This document shows, one piece after another, positions 27,866 to 40,284 of a DNA stretch of 64,000 nt. Positions within the stretch are counted from its first letter, which is position 1. The number at the start of each line of letters is the position of its first letter. Both the position numbers and the translations under genes were made by a program. The notes under the pieces were generated by a model, which worked only from the letters and a program-made list of their open reading frames with translations, made no database searches and was not told where the DNA came from. The stretch is from Girardinichthys multiradiatus (Eukaryota > Chordata > Actinopteri > Cyprinodontiformes > Goodeidae), in contig NC_061813.1 in NCBI RefSeq assembly GCF_021462225.1, forward strand, positions 18,562,442 through 18,626,441, in the 5' to 3' direction.

Positions 27866-29338
27866 GAATTAGGATTATTGATTAATTAATATTTATGAAG
27901 AATTATAATTGAAAATCATAATTTGAAAAAAAATTATTTCTTAACCAAAAATCATTACTTACGAATAGAAATCAGAGATGTCCTCTGCTGTTGTGATTAC
28001 GGGGTCAAAGCTCTTTAATAATTACAATTAGCTATTCATCATTAATAATTGATACATTATTAACCAAAACCACAAAATGTCACTGTTTATTCAACTGCCA
28101 CACCGAAAGTGGGGGAACTTCGACCTTGTTTTGACAGATAAATCACTCTTGCACAAAATAAACAAAACGCTTCTCTTAATTATATATATGAAGATTTATT
28201 GAAGCCAAATAATTCTGATATACCATTATTCTGGTCCAAAAACCTTCACCTGACTAACAAGCACCTTTCTACACAAAGGGGATGAAAATGACTACTTAAC
28301 AATAATAATAAAATAAAAATATATGCGCATTGAGTGTCTATGAAGATCAAACCAGCAGTTTTATGGACAAAATGTGTAATTTGGGTTAAATGGAAAGAGA
28401 AGTCCTCCTGGTGCTGATGTCTCGATTGCAGCGATCAGTTGATAAAACGGTGGGGCAGCGCCCCTTTAGCCTCTAGCAGCTGATCGCCCCAAATCTCGAA
28501 CAAAGAGTAATAAAACTCTGAGGTGGGAAGTCAGTGGAAAAAAAACCTCTAGTAATAAAACTGGAACAAAGGAGTGGTCAGGCGAGGTACAGACCACAGT
28601 TGCTTTGAATGAAAACTTTAAAAGTCCACCTTCTAACTCCTGGCTGATTTGGGATCAGCCGGACAAAACATGAACACGCATGATTCAGCAGCGCTTGCGC
28701 AGCAAATCAAAACGCAGCTCAGTATAAAACACTTCAATCAATATTGCATGCAACAAGCTAATACCTTGGATTAACTACTGGTGATTCTAAATCACCTTAA
28801 CTATGCCTCATCCTGCCCAAACTTCTAAATGTACCTATACAATTTAATGCAAAAAGAATGAAATTACTTTGACGTTGATTTCTTCTCTCCACCAGTTGAG
28901 GATGGCTCAGGTCTGAAGAAAAACGAGGGAGGGGGACCACGCGTCCGTAAACAACTCAAAAAAAACAAAAAACGGTAAACTTCTCATCCGTCCAGGAGGG
29001 GAAAATATGAAGAACTGTTTAGTCGACTGAATCAACAAGGAGGAAACTCATCTCCTTGGAAATAAAACCTCTGTGGGTTTTCACCTGCACCGGGTGTCGG
29101 CGTGGTCTTCGGTATATGAATTTTCTGACCTTCTTGTATCAGACAGGTTTCCAGCTTTCAAGCTCTTCCGGGAATGGCCTTGTGGAGCAAAGGTTCGCCT
29201 GCGAGCTTTTGTCTCTCCAGATATGCACCTCCGTTGCGTCGTCCCGTGAGACACTCTGGAAATGGCAACGAAACTTTATTTTCTGCGGGTTTTACAATCC
29301 CGGGTGACGTCAAAGCTGCGATGTCTGTTGAGCTACGC
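27866..29338 (-). repeat. LTR-like dispersed repeat, copy C
   Basis: A close relative of copy A over nearly its full length, from gattattgattaattaatat to gtctgttgagctacg at 29321-29335. Shared stretches include aactcctggctgatttggga (about 28635), ctttcaagctcttccgggaa (about 29154) and gtcaaagctgcgatgtctg (about 29309). Differences are scattered substitutions and short indels, including a segment at about 28823-28880 that copy A lacks. Copies A and C are clearly younger than B. No target duplication was found at the visible ends. Confidence 0.62.
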
Positions 29339-29349
29339 ATGTTCAACTG

Positions 29350-29950
29350 TCATAATATGCCTGTATTTGAGTCCTGTTTACTTTCTCTTCATCGCCATGT
29401 TCTTCATTTGCTTTATTTCAGTTCATTCAGGTTTATTAAATTTATTATGTTGTTTAGGTGTTTGTTGCTCCCTTGGGTTCTTAGGTTAGATGTTTTAGTT
29501 TGTGTTTTTCTTATAGATCTGTTTTCTCCTTGTTCATGGTATTTTGGTAGTCTCATTGTTAACTTGTTTCTGTTCACTTAGATGTTTTCTGTTACCTCCC
29601 TGCACTCCCATCTCATCTGTGTTAGTCACTCTCCCTCAGTTACCTTCTCCACCAGCTGTTTCTGAATCTCTCCCTAATTAGCTTCCCTAGTTCATTGGCC
29701 CATTTTCCACTTCCCTCAGCATTTATACTTTCTGGTTTTCTGTTTTTGCCACTGTAACCTCCTGCTTACTACCCTTGTGTGTTCCTTTCACGCTTCTGTA
29801 CCTTGCCTGTATCCGTCACCACAATTGTGTAAGTGGATGCTTTATTTTATAATAAACTTGAAAAGACTCAACATGCCACTTCCGCACTCCACTTTGGTCC
29901 TACTCAACTACAGTAATTCATGATGATTCGTGCAAACCTAAATGTGTAGG
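29350..29950 (+). repeat. LTR-like segment directly after copy C
   Basis: A T/C-rich block with tttatactttctgg at about 29725 (TATA-like) and tataataaacttg at about 29849 (polyadenylation-like), followed by cactccactttggtcctac (about 29886), words often seen near the 3' end of fish LTRs. The layout parallels 26650-27230. The open frame at 29174-29581 crosses from copy C into this block and is not a gene. Confidence 0.35.
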
Positions 29951-30019
29951 ATCAGTGTCATTCTGGATTGTAAACCAATTTTAAGTCTTTAATAGGCGTT
30001 TAGTGGTTTTCTTTCAAGA

Positions 30020-30900
30020 CTATTGTGTACTTGGTTCCATCCAACTTATCATCACTTCTGACCAGCTTGTCTGGTGCTGCTGAAGAAAACATCCCCAGAG
30101 CATGAGGCTGCCACCACCATTTTTATTGTAGGTATGTTATATGATGTGGAGTGTTAGTTTTCCACATAGGGATTTGTAGAGAAAACGTAAAAAAAAGTTA
30201 AAGCTTGGTCTTATTAGACCAGAGCTGCTTCTTCCACATGTTTGCTGTGTCCCCTACATAGCTTAATGCAAAATTAAAATGTTACTTGTGGGATTCTTTC
30301 AACTATGGCTTCCTTTTTGCTACTCTTCTGTAAAGGCCAGATTTGTGGATGACTAATAGTTGTCCCCTCTATATATTTTTTGGTCTGATCCGCAGATCTC
30401 AGCAGCTCCTCCAAAGTTACCATGGGCCTCTTTGGTTGTCCTCTTTCTTTACTCAGCAGTTTATATGGACAGCCATATTTTACTAGGTTTGTAGTTGTGC
30501 CATACTCTTTTCAGAGGATAAATTGAATTCTGTGAAATGTTTAAAGGTTGTGATATTGTTTTATAATGGTGCTGTGTGCTCACTAATGTTCTTCAACAAT
30601 CCTCTGAGGTATTCATGCTCAAGTTAAATTACACCCATGTGGACTTAGCTTAGTTAGCTTAAGTTGGCTTCTCAAGGCAATTGGTTGATTTTAATTATGG
30701 GTATCAGGGCAATGGGGACAGAATACAAATGCATGTCACAGTTAGATTTTTATTTGTGAAAAAAAAGGAATACATACTGCATTTTTGTTCCCACACTCCA
30801 ATTATGTGCTACTTTGCGTTGATCTCCTTCATAAATTAACAAGTTTGCTGTAAGGTGACCAAATCTGAAAAAGTTTAATGGGTATAAATACTTACATATG
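30020..30900 (-). mobile_element. decayed Tc1-like transposon
   Basis: A minus-strand transposase relic. Read on the plus strand, the telltale words are tgctgctgaagaaaacatcc (about 30074), gcatgaggctgccaccacca (about 30098), cttattagaccagagctgct (about 30210), ctcagcagctcctccaaagt (about 30399) and gccatattttactagg (about 30471). The right terminal region follows at about 30720-30890 (gaatacaaatgcatgtcaca, attatgtgctactttgcg). All frames are broken; the left terminus is missing or unrecognisable. Confidence 0.78.
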
Positions 30901-33290
30901 GGTATAAATACACCATATGCTTAAAATATATTAAAATAAGTTTTCTTCTTTTGGAGAAACCATATTTATATATTTTAAATTGAAAGCTATATTTCTATTG
31001 TATAGAATGTACTGTAATCAGGAAGACTTCAGTGGTTTTCTTCAGCAGTACCAAAAACACCACGTGAATGGACAGCCTCTCAGGTTCTGAAGAAAAAAAG
31101 AAAACAGTACATCACCCTAATTTAGACCTCAAACATTCTCCTCTCTTCCACCCCCACACCCCTACTTCCTTCCATCCTGCCATCTCGCCACAACCGCTCC
31201 AAATTAATCTGCAAAATATTGATTTGAGTACCAAGGGTGTGTGTGGGGGGAGGAGGGGGCTACAGGATTGCGGCCGCATATTAATACGAATGAGCTGTAC
31301 TTCGTCTCTCCTCTATACTTTAAGATCCTCATATCTTCATAATTGATTAATGTTCCTTTGTGAAGTGGGGATGAATAATACATTAGTGGGCCTGCTGCAC
31401 CCTCAGGCTGATGAGAAAATGTTTAATTTCAGTAAATGTAGCGCTCCTTCTCTCTGTGTCTGTCTTTCATTTTCCCCCCTCTGCTTATTTGTGAGTGTTA
31501 GAACCTGTTTGTGAGTTTTCACTTGCAAGCTCGAGTGCTGATTTGCTTTTTCTAGTGTTTACTGTCGGCCTTAAGCGCATGTTAAGCATCGCAAAGGCGA
31601 GCGTCTACATTTGCAAACATGAATGAATAAAGTGGAGGAATGAGCTCAGCATTGTTCTATTAACCGAAATACCTTCAAGAGCAGTTTCATTTGCAAGCTG
31701 TTTGTCTTCACAGAAAATCGTCAACACTTTGGATGTTTTTTTTTTGCTCATATTACCATGGTGTGCTCTATAAACATCACTGCAGCATCATCAGTCAGCA
31801 CTTAGACAGAAATTCTTAAAAAGTGCTAAAAACGCCAATATTTAGGAAGAATCCTCTCCTCTGTCTTGAAAAACAACTGGGAAATTTACACAAATCAGAT
31901 GTAGTGACTGGCACAGCCTGGTTCCGTCAGTTCATCTGGTTAACAGGTTTAATTATGCCATACATAAACTAAATGGTTATGATGAGGGGTTTATGAGCTA
32001 CAATAAAGCCAGAATGGTACATTTTTGTATATCTTTGTAGTGTGTGTCTGGCACCTGATGAGCATTTGAGTGTGTGGGAAAGATAAACGATGAGGTGAAC
32101 TCACACATCGACACCCACAGATCTGACTTCATGCCGATTCAGCTTAGCTTTGTTTTCATTTGAAATTTTGCCAGGGACCACACACATCTGTGTAGAGCTT
32201 CATTATACACACAGAGAGCTAATTGAATAAATATCACTTATCCGTTAACAAGGATCCTAATTAGTTATGCTAATCAGCCTAGATAACCCAATTAACCCCA
32301 TAGAGTGCTTCACAGAGGTCTCCTCTTTGTACTTATAAGTAGGTGTGGATTTCTATGCTTGACAGCATATTAGAGACACTTAAGAAAGCATGTTTGCCTA
32401 ATTAGTTTTTAATGACAAAGACAAGGTTTTTCATGTAACAGCTGTTCTGCTGATGAATGCATAGTGAGAAGCTTTCCACTCTGAAGAAATAAGGTGTGGA
32501 GAACACATTATTTTCGTTGCTCCCACATATCTGTGAATAACTGCACTCCCTCTCTCTCTTAGTTAGCTCAACACAGATATGTATATTTTCACAACTATTA
32601 TGGTATTTTAAACAGAGTGTGTATTTGTTAAGAGAATGTCTGCCTATTCCATTAGTTTATGGCTTTGAAAATACTATTTGGCTTCAAGTTCTTTCCGTTT
32701 ATTTAAAACCTTCAGTCAGCGTTCCCCTCCTAATAGTGAGCTGTGTTTCCTCTCGTTTAGCTCCAGCACTCATTATCTGGGCCATGTGGAGAAAAAGTGT
32801 TTTGAAAGAAGAGCGGAAGAGGTGGTGGTGGTTTGAGGGGGTGTGTGTGTGTGTGTGTGTGTGGGGGGGGGGGGGGTGCTCGGAGAGGGAAAAAGAGGGG
32901 GAAAATTATTATGAAAATGTGAGGAAACCAGAAACAAAAAGACAGAGTGACTTAATGCGTCACTGAAAGAGAAAGAATTTAGATTGTCTTTGAACCTGAC
33001 TACAGCTGCTTTTGCTTCTAATGAATGGGGTGGAGAAGGAGGGGAGGAAGACACTCAGACAAGACCGTCTTTGTTGTGCTGTGCCACAGACAGAGTGAGA
33101 ATGCAACAGATTCATGTCTTACAGGAAGTTCTCCAGATTTGGGGTGTTGGAAACTGCCTAATTCAAGTCAAATCCATTCTCTGGCTTTTTATTTATGGGC
33201 CTTTTTACACTTCTCTGTTTTCACCAGTATGGGATATGCCTACATTTGCAAGGACTAGGCATGCAGCTGATTTTCAATTTTGTGTTAATA
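30901..33290. other. no gene recognised; candidate regulatory blocks
   Basis: Blocks at 31220-31460, 31530-31650 and 32190-32320 are complex, mixed-composition sequence with many ATTA/TAAT cores (for example aggatcctaattagttatgc at 32250-32269) and no repeat character, typical of conserved non-coding DNA. (TG)n followed by G14 lies at 32840-32876. The open frames at 32619-33301 are shaped by those repeats. Confidence 0.4.
32840..32876. repeat. (TG)n-G14 compound simple repeat
   Basis: Twelve TG units followed immediately by an uninterrupted G run. Confidence 0.95.
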
Positions 33291-33295
33291 ACGCT

Positions 33296-33780
33296 TTTTA
33301 AAGGCATTCATACACTTTGGACTTTTTCACATCTTTGTCACATTACAACAACAAAGATAAATGTGTTTTATTGGGATTGTATGTGGTGTATTAACACAAA
33401 GTATAGCACATAAATATGAAGTTGAGAGAAGATGTTACATAGGTTTATTTTTATTTGTTTTACGATTTAACAACCCCCCCTCACACACACACATACACAC
33501 ACACATCCCTCCCAGGTTTTCTTGCACAGTTGCTCTGTATTGACATCCATCCATCTTCCCATCAGCTCTCATCAGCTCCCCTGTACTTGCTGAAGAAAAG
33601 TGTCCCCATAGCCTGATGTTGCCGCAGTCATGTTTTTGAGTGGGAATGGATTAAACTAGTCAGAGCAGTGTGTGGACTACATGGATTGTGGCAAAAATTA
33701 AGTTCTCCTTGTGAATCTTCTATAAAGCCCAGTGCCCAACTACTAGTTGTCATGTTGACAGATCGCCCTATCTGCGAGGC
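33296..33780 (-). mobile_element. Tc1-like transposon remnant
   Basis: The left terminal region reads actttttcacatctttgtca and gtgttttattgggattgtat, matching the family at 36326. It is followed after a CA-rich insert (about 33475-33505) by a minus-strand transposase fragment: acttgctgaagaaaagtgtc (about 33584), tgatgttgccgcagtcatgt (about 33614) and gtgaatcttctataaagccc (about 33711). No reading frame survives. Confidence 0.72.
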
Positions 33781-36325
33781 CGAATCGATTTAAGTAGACA
33801 CAAAAACATTTTGGTTCAAAATAGCCAAACTAATTGATCAGCAAATATCTGCTTGTATTTACTTCTTTGCAGAGAAGAACAGCAAAAAGGTATACAACTC
33901 TGTGCAATAAACACATCCAAACTGCCACTAAAATTAGTAGGTATTTTTTTGTATCTTTGCTTAGGTCTATGCATCAAACAGCAGGAACTACTTGCTTTTT
34001 TGATTCAGATAAAATCAGTTTGAAAATGTTATACATTTTTGTTTGATATTTGCATGCTAATACCATGATTATGTGTGTTTTGTTCTGTATTTAATTTTAA
34101 TGTTCAATAGCATTTATATGGATTTCCTTAAATTGGATTCTGGTGTTTTTAGAGGGCAAAGAAAATAATTTTTCCATTCTCAGCGATGGATCATATCTGC
34201 TTCACTAATGTGGTAATGACATTTTGAGGATGACCCTAACTGCTGCTTCAACGTCTAAAGCATGCACAACACCTGACCTAGGATGCTGCTTTGTGTGTCA
34301 TAGGCCTCAAATTGTTGAAATGCTAAAATTAGCTCATGCTCACATCAGCTGAGTCATCTCCTTTGTGTCCTTGGCTTATTAACTGATTTAGGCCTGATTA
34401 GATCAGTCTTGCAAGAGCATGCGCTGGCACACTTACTTGCAAAATCTGAATATCAAAATGGAATTGCCTAACCAGTAAAAAACAGATTAATTCAAAATGT
34501 TTGCATCAAGGTGTAGGTAAAACAGATGACTATGCATATTTTTAATGCAGCTCGCAGCATGTAAAGCCATTTATAACATTAAGTATGGCTCATGGTATGC
34601 AAACACATCTTGCAAGTCCAAGCCACTTAAGCTGAAAGTATGTGATGCTCCTTTTTTCTCCTTTGACTTGATTGAACTCCATGGGATAATTTGCATACAG
34701 GTATTGATTCTGCACTTTATTAGATGGAGTTTTAGGGAGCTACTTTGCATGTACCACATGCCACAGTATCAAAATGATGATGTGAAGATGTTTTGCGACA
34801 AGACTATAATTTTGCTGTCATATTTTTTTCATCACATTTACTGAAACACTTGTGTGTCTGTATTATGATTTAAATATTTATGTTATTTAATGTGGACTTA
34901 TTTACAACTTTTTCTAATTAAGTGTCCCTTTAGCCAGCACTGACAGGGTTTTTCAAACAGATTAAACATCTCTCTACTTCCCAAAAAAGCCTGACTGCTT
35001 TTCTTCTCTTGCTACCAGGTTGAATGTCCTGATAACCTAACAGCATGTAGGCGGTGTACCCTTGGCATTGAAACCTCCTACATCTTCCTCATTCATTTGA
35101 AGAATAATTTCTTTCACATCATAGTTGCAGTTGATGTGAGTGCATTGCACTCCTGTTCCTTCTCATTTGAACATGTTGCTCACTTCTGCTTCTAGCTGTT
35201 TGATCAGTTCCGAGCATGATGTTACAATTTGACACACTTGTCTTGGTAAATAAGAGAAAGTTGTTTTGGTGTCTGTTTGATTTAGTCAGCCAACGTAAAA
35301 TGTGTGTGCTTGCGTGTCCTTCTGCACAAGACTGTGTTTCTACCTCTGTGCGTCTTTGTGTGTCTGTGAGTCTGACAGTCTCCTCACGAGATGTTAATTC
35401 CTCTCCTCCCTGTTGTTGCCATGCTTCCACCAGCAGTATCTGCACCAGGGAGACGAAGACATATTGGTGTTAATGAAAAGCCCTCCTAAACTATCCTCCC
35501 CGCATGAATGTTTAAACATGCTTGTCATAACATTCATTCGCTCACACATGACAGCTAGCATCTGCAGCTGCCTTGCTCGCCCTCAATATTTTATTATAGC
35601 ATCTCCCCTAACCCCACACTAGCACAATGGCTGTGTGTTGGCCAACTGAATTGTAATGACTCAAAGCTGGCTGTGTTCAGACCCACTGACAGCACAGGCC
35701 ATACATAATGAATTCAGAGACACCACAGGTCTCATAAAGGCCCATTTAGTTCATCTTAAATATAAAAAGGAGGAGAGAAAGGCTAAATGAGGGGTGGGTT
35801 GTTATACAAGTAGGGAGCAAAAACAAAATGACAAACGGACAAAACCAGACACGCAAATTAGACTATAAGGATAGCTAAATGGAAAGGAGAAAAATATAAA
35901 TATAAATATCACAAATAAAAAATGTTCATGTACACTGTGCTAATCAGAAACCCCATAACACTCCAGGTCAGCTTTTGTGACCTTGGTGGTTTTGTCAGAG
36001 ATGATTCACCATGGTAATGGTTGGCCTAAAACCCTCAATACAGCTCTGCACCCCTCATCACTCATTAGCCTTCCTTGCCGCCTCTCTACCAATTGGATTG
36101 GATGCACAATTGAAATGTCATGCCTCAGCAAAATACATGCAGGAGCCCAAGAGGTACCTGACTGAAGGAGTGAAAGCAGAGACAAGAGTAACTGAAACAT
36201 ACATTGGTAGGTTCTAATTTTCAAAGTATTATTCCACGTTTTTCAACATTAGTTTCTATCTACAAAATAAGTGGCAAGGTTGGTGTAATGTGGTGCATTA
36301 TTTTTCTATTTCACTATAATATTTA
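33781..36325. other. no gene recognised; candidate regulatory blocks
   Basis: The stretches at 34320-34440, 35390-35610 and 35940-36190 have balanced composition and no repeat signature, and could be conserved non-coding DNA. The open frames there (99, 108 and 90 codons) show no domain and no coding-like bias that I can defend. Confidence 0.4.
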
Positions 36326-37179
36326 CAGTGCCTTGCAAATGGATTCACACCCTTTAAATGTTTTTTTATACAAAGTTTATTGTATTTTATTTGGATTGTG
36401 TGTCATGGAAAACCACAATAAAGCTTTCTATTGTAAAAGGGATGGAAATGAAGCATGTTTTTTTCACATTTTGTAAAATCAAAATCGTAAAAGTGTGGCA
36501 GCATTTATATTCAGTACACATTTAGTCTGATTCCCCTAAGTAAAGTTCTGCACAACCAACTGCCTTCAAGAGACATAAAGTCACATTCAGTAAATTAGAA
36601 TATGCATTCCAATGAGGCTCGTTTGTCATATTAAAAGTACCTTTTGAAAATAACAAACTGAGCAGGTATTCAACATACTTTTTAAACGTTTAAAACATTT
36701 AAAAAGTTGAGAGGTTCAGTAGAGGTTCAGGTTCCAGGAGGAAAATGATTAAACATACAAGGATAGCTATAATAGAATGGTTCAGAGCTAAATATATTCA
36801 TGCATTAGAACGGCCCAGTGAAGTGCAGACCTAAATCCATCTTGTGGTAAGACTTGAAAGATGGGTGTTTAAATACAAAATATGTCTGGTTTGACTGAGC
36901 TTGAGCTATTTTGAAAAACCCAAAAGAACTACAGCTGTAACTGAAGTGAAAGGTCATTCTATAAAGCACTGACTCGGACAGTGTTGGGGTGCAAAGGCAT
37001 GCCACACGTTCTGAAAAACAAATTCTGAAAATAATGTATCATTTTCCTTCCACTTTATAATTATGTACTTTGTTTTGGTCTTTCACATAAAATCCCAAAA
37101 TAAATACTTTCAAGATTGTAGTTTTAATGTCACACAATGTGGAAAACTTTAAGAAGTATAAATGCTTTTGAAGGGCACA
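36326..37179 (+). mobile_element. internally deleted Tc1-like transposon with both termini
   Basis: The left end is tacagtgccttgcaaatgga (TA at 36324-36325). The right end is the diverged inverse, finishing in ttttgaagggcacag. The inner terminal regions also mirror each other (about 36390-36500 against about 37010-37130). Between them is the C-terminal part of the transposase on the plus strand, from agaatggttcagagctaaat (about 36774) to gtgaaaggtcattctataaa (about 36946). A stretch at about 36585-36690 is foreign to the family and probably a nested insertion. The central and N-terminal coding parts are gone. Confidence 0.83.
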
Positions 37180-37947
37180 GTTTGCACAGTGTGCCCAGCT
37201 CATAGCCTGTCGTATCCATTCACCTCATTTCACCTCAATGTAAAGTGAAGTTTACACAGAGGGATGTTTTTTCTCATCAGTGGCAGCGGCTGAATAGTGT
37301 TAGCTTCAAACCGAAGTTTGCCAGTGTTGTTTTATTGTACTTGAACAAAAAAAAAAAAAAAGCAAATTAAAACTTAAATTAAAAAACAAATCATTGGCTC
37401 CATCATCATTTGTATTTCGGTCTACACCATTTATCCCATGTTGAGTGAGCAACTTAGCACAGAGCAGCACTTATCTCAAGCTCTAGGTCTCTAGCTTCTG
37501 CTGATCTGCATAAGTGACTGTGCCACACATAAAGCCCCTTCTAAATCAGTGTTAAAGCCTTGATAATAGACCTCACTGACCAATTGATTGGCCTTCATAT
37601 GTTTACAGCTCACTTTAATTGCCTCAAAAATACAATTTATCAGCTGAGTGTGTTCATGGATGCAGGCATGTGTGTGTACACACATGCCTCTCCATTGACA
37701 AGAAAAGTCTATTGATTTATCAGCATCTGGATTTGTCCTGTTCACTATACATAAAAACCCTGCATATGTGCTGTTCAAAATGGGAAATGGCCCTATCGAT
37801 TCCCTTAAGTTGGAGCCCAAATGCTAAAGATTTTTGGATAAGCTTTCTCATTACTTAAGCTGAAATCAATAGGGGGGAGCATGGGTCTAATGAATGAACG
37901 GGCCACAGATCAGATGGGGTGTGCTCATCCCTGGTCAGTCCTGGTCA

Positions 37948-38028
<81 letters not shown>

Positions 38029-39079
38029 TCTGTGCATCACAAGCATTTTTTCTGTCGTGCTTACAACAGGAGATCATTCTGTGATGGGATTACTTCAGCT
38101 GTAATACCAATGAATTGTCAGCCCACACCAGTTTTCAAAGTATGCCTTCAATCTTTATAGGCTAGTGGACAAATGACCTTTCTGTGAACTCACACAACAA
38201 CAGTTTACTACACATAACAGACTTGCTTATAAAACCATTATTAGTATTGTTGCAACATGCTCATTCAGCCTGATAAAGTTTCTTAATCTGACCATTATAT
38301 CTGCCTGATGCTTTCCATAGCTGCCTATCCTTTAAACCAAAATATTCCACAAACAGCAGTCCTAAACAGGTGCTGGTCATGTCACAATTTTTTGGGTTAT
38401 AAAAAGGAGCCTCTTGGCACCAACCTGTTTGCTCTTACAGTGGAAACCTTCTGCATTGAAAGACTTACGTGACTCAATTTTTTTTTAATAAGGTTGCTTA
38501 TTATTTTTGCTTTATCAGATCTCATAATTACCTACAATGTAAAATGCTTATAGGTATGAAATCGAAGTAGATAGGGACAAAATCATAGTGGCTGCAAAGA
38601 AAATTAAGGTACAAATTGGATAAGGGGCAAATTGGCCATGCTAAACTGCAATATTTCCTTTCACCCACTCACTGTTTTGTCTTTTAACAGTTTTGGCCAT
38701 TTCACACCCAACTTCCACAAATACAAAAATGATCCATTTGCAACAAGACTTGTATTGACAGCAAATCAGTTTGTACTGCCTTGAAGTTATTTTGTTTGTG
38801 CTTTCACAACCGATGATTTAAAGTAATTTTTTAACATGTACTCATAAGCTACTGCATAGAAATGTCTTTAATAACTAGTTTTCAAATAGCAGCTTTGTTT
38901 TATTTATAGTCATAATCTTTTAAATTTCATAAGAGTAAACAGGTTCAAATGGGGATTAAAAACTTCCATCATTGAAAAAAAACTGTGTAATTTAAATAGT
39001 TAAATTGGCGATTTAAGCATTGTTTTTCTATTACTCCATATTTCATCAAAAATACGTACCTATTCAAAGAAATAAACTG
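37180..39079. other. no gene recognised
   Basis: Apart from the compound microsatellite at 37951-38026, I see no recognisable feature. The two frames at 37881-38104 encode only repeat-derived CV and ER runs. Confidence 0.5.
37931..38026. repeat. 10-bp tandem duplication plus (TG)28-(AG)10 microsatellite
   Basis: ctggtcagtc is repeated twice (37931-37950), then TG units run to 38006 and AG units to 38026. A compound array of this length is expected to vary between individuals. Confidence 0.96.
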
Positions 39080-39847
39080 CACAGCAAATCTGAAATTGCA
39101 AATTTAACACGTTCAGAGTTAAAATGAACACGTTCCCAGGGTTTATATTGGAACCACTGGCAAAATGTTAAATTAACACTTTTTATTTAGTTACAATTAT
39201 TAACACTGTGACAGTGTTGTCTAATAAACTCTTACAGTGTTAAATATTAACCCTAACCCCTAACACTCACCCTAACCCCTAACCCTAACACCCGCTACAC
39301 GACCGAGGACGTTTAGAAAAAACATTTGAAATTAATTGGCTACTTAACCTAAATTGTTCAAAACTATATTTAGTTTAACGTTAACCCACGATGTCTTAAC
39401 ATGACATGAAATAAACGCTAACGTTCGGGCAGGTCTGCTTAAAGTTAGCAAAAAACGGCGACGAAAACTTGTTAGAAATGCCAATAAATTTTAATCTGTC
39501 CCCAAATTTAGAAACAACGAGTCAGCGTAAACACATTTTAATAATAGTAGCAATGGCACGATGACTGATTTGTGAAATTTTACTCACCAGTCTCTCCTTC
39601 TCATGCGCCATGTGAGTGAGAGAAAATGGCTGCTGACAAATTCCTTCACAGGAGGTACCTGTCCAAGTACCCGGATGTTCAAAGTGTCACTCATTAGTGT
39701 TAAATACCGTCAACTCCGTGATTTGACACCAACACTCTTATGTTTCATTAGTGGAGAGTTGTTACTACCAAAATCAACACCAATACATCAACACGTCACT
39801 CTGAAAAAGCCTAACACCAGCATTTTAACACTGATGAATTTGCTGTG
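39080..39847. mobile_element. non-coding element with short inverted ends
   Basis: The left end cacagcaaat (39080-39089) and the right end atttgctgtg (39838-39847) are perfect inverted repeats. Both inner flanks are full of aacact/agtgtt words (39170-39250 and 39690-39835), giving a mirrored look, as in fish MITEs. There is no open frame of interest; the centre carries the telomere-like tract 39248-39290. No clear target duplication is seen beyond a possible TG on each side, so the superfamily is undecided. Confidence 0.55.
39248..39290. repeat. short degenerate telomere-like (CCCTAA) tract
   Basis: Six or seven units of the ccctaa type with variants such as cccctaa and cactcac. It lies inside the element at 39080-39847, so it is more likely part of that element than a chromosome-fusion scar. 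Confidence 0.8.
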
Positions 39848-40284
39848 TGATTTGCAATGTTTTACACAGGTCTAAAATGTTTGGGGTTTTTTTACTGGAG
39901 AAGGTCAAATTGACCCGGAGCCACTCTTAATACATCAGGTACATCAGTATGTCCATGGCCACATGTATACTTTGGCATATTCCTTCTGTCCTAAAGATTA
40001 TTCCACTTTGTACAATAGAAAAGAGTGTTTCAGAGGTTCAGTTGTACAAATTAGGTGAAGGCCATACTTAAAGCTGAAACCAAATGTATTAAAAAAGACA
40101 AACAACCTTTATATTCTCACTTTCTGATGTTAAATCACATTAAACTTTATCTGTTTTAACTCAGCTGTGATTATCAAAACGGTTCCTATGGACCAGAATA
40201 ATAGGCAAAAGTGTTGTTTAGAAAGGATGTTTTAAATTCCTTTAAATTCATGTTTACATAATTTATCTTAGTATTGGCTAGATT
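39848..40284. other. no gene recognised
   Basis: No recognisable feature. Confidence 0.5.

Noticed and set aside
34545..34844. 99-codon open frame as a host exon
   Set aside because: No domain, no homologous pattern I know, AT-rich codon use, and no convincing splice sites.
37881..38104. Open frames with CV and ER runs
   Set aside because: Translation of the TG/AG compound microsatellite.
39248..39290. Chromosome-fusion telomere scar
   Set aside because: The tract is short, degenerate and lies inside an inverted-end element, so a fusion is not needed to explain it.
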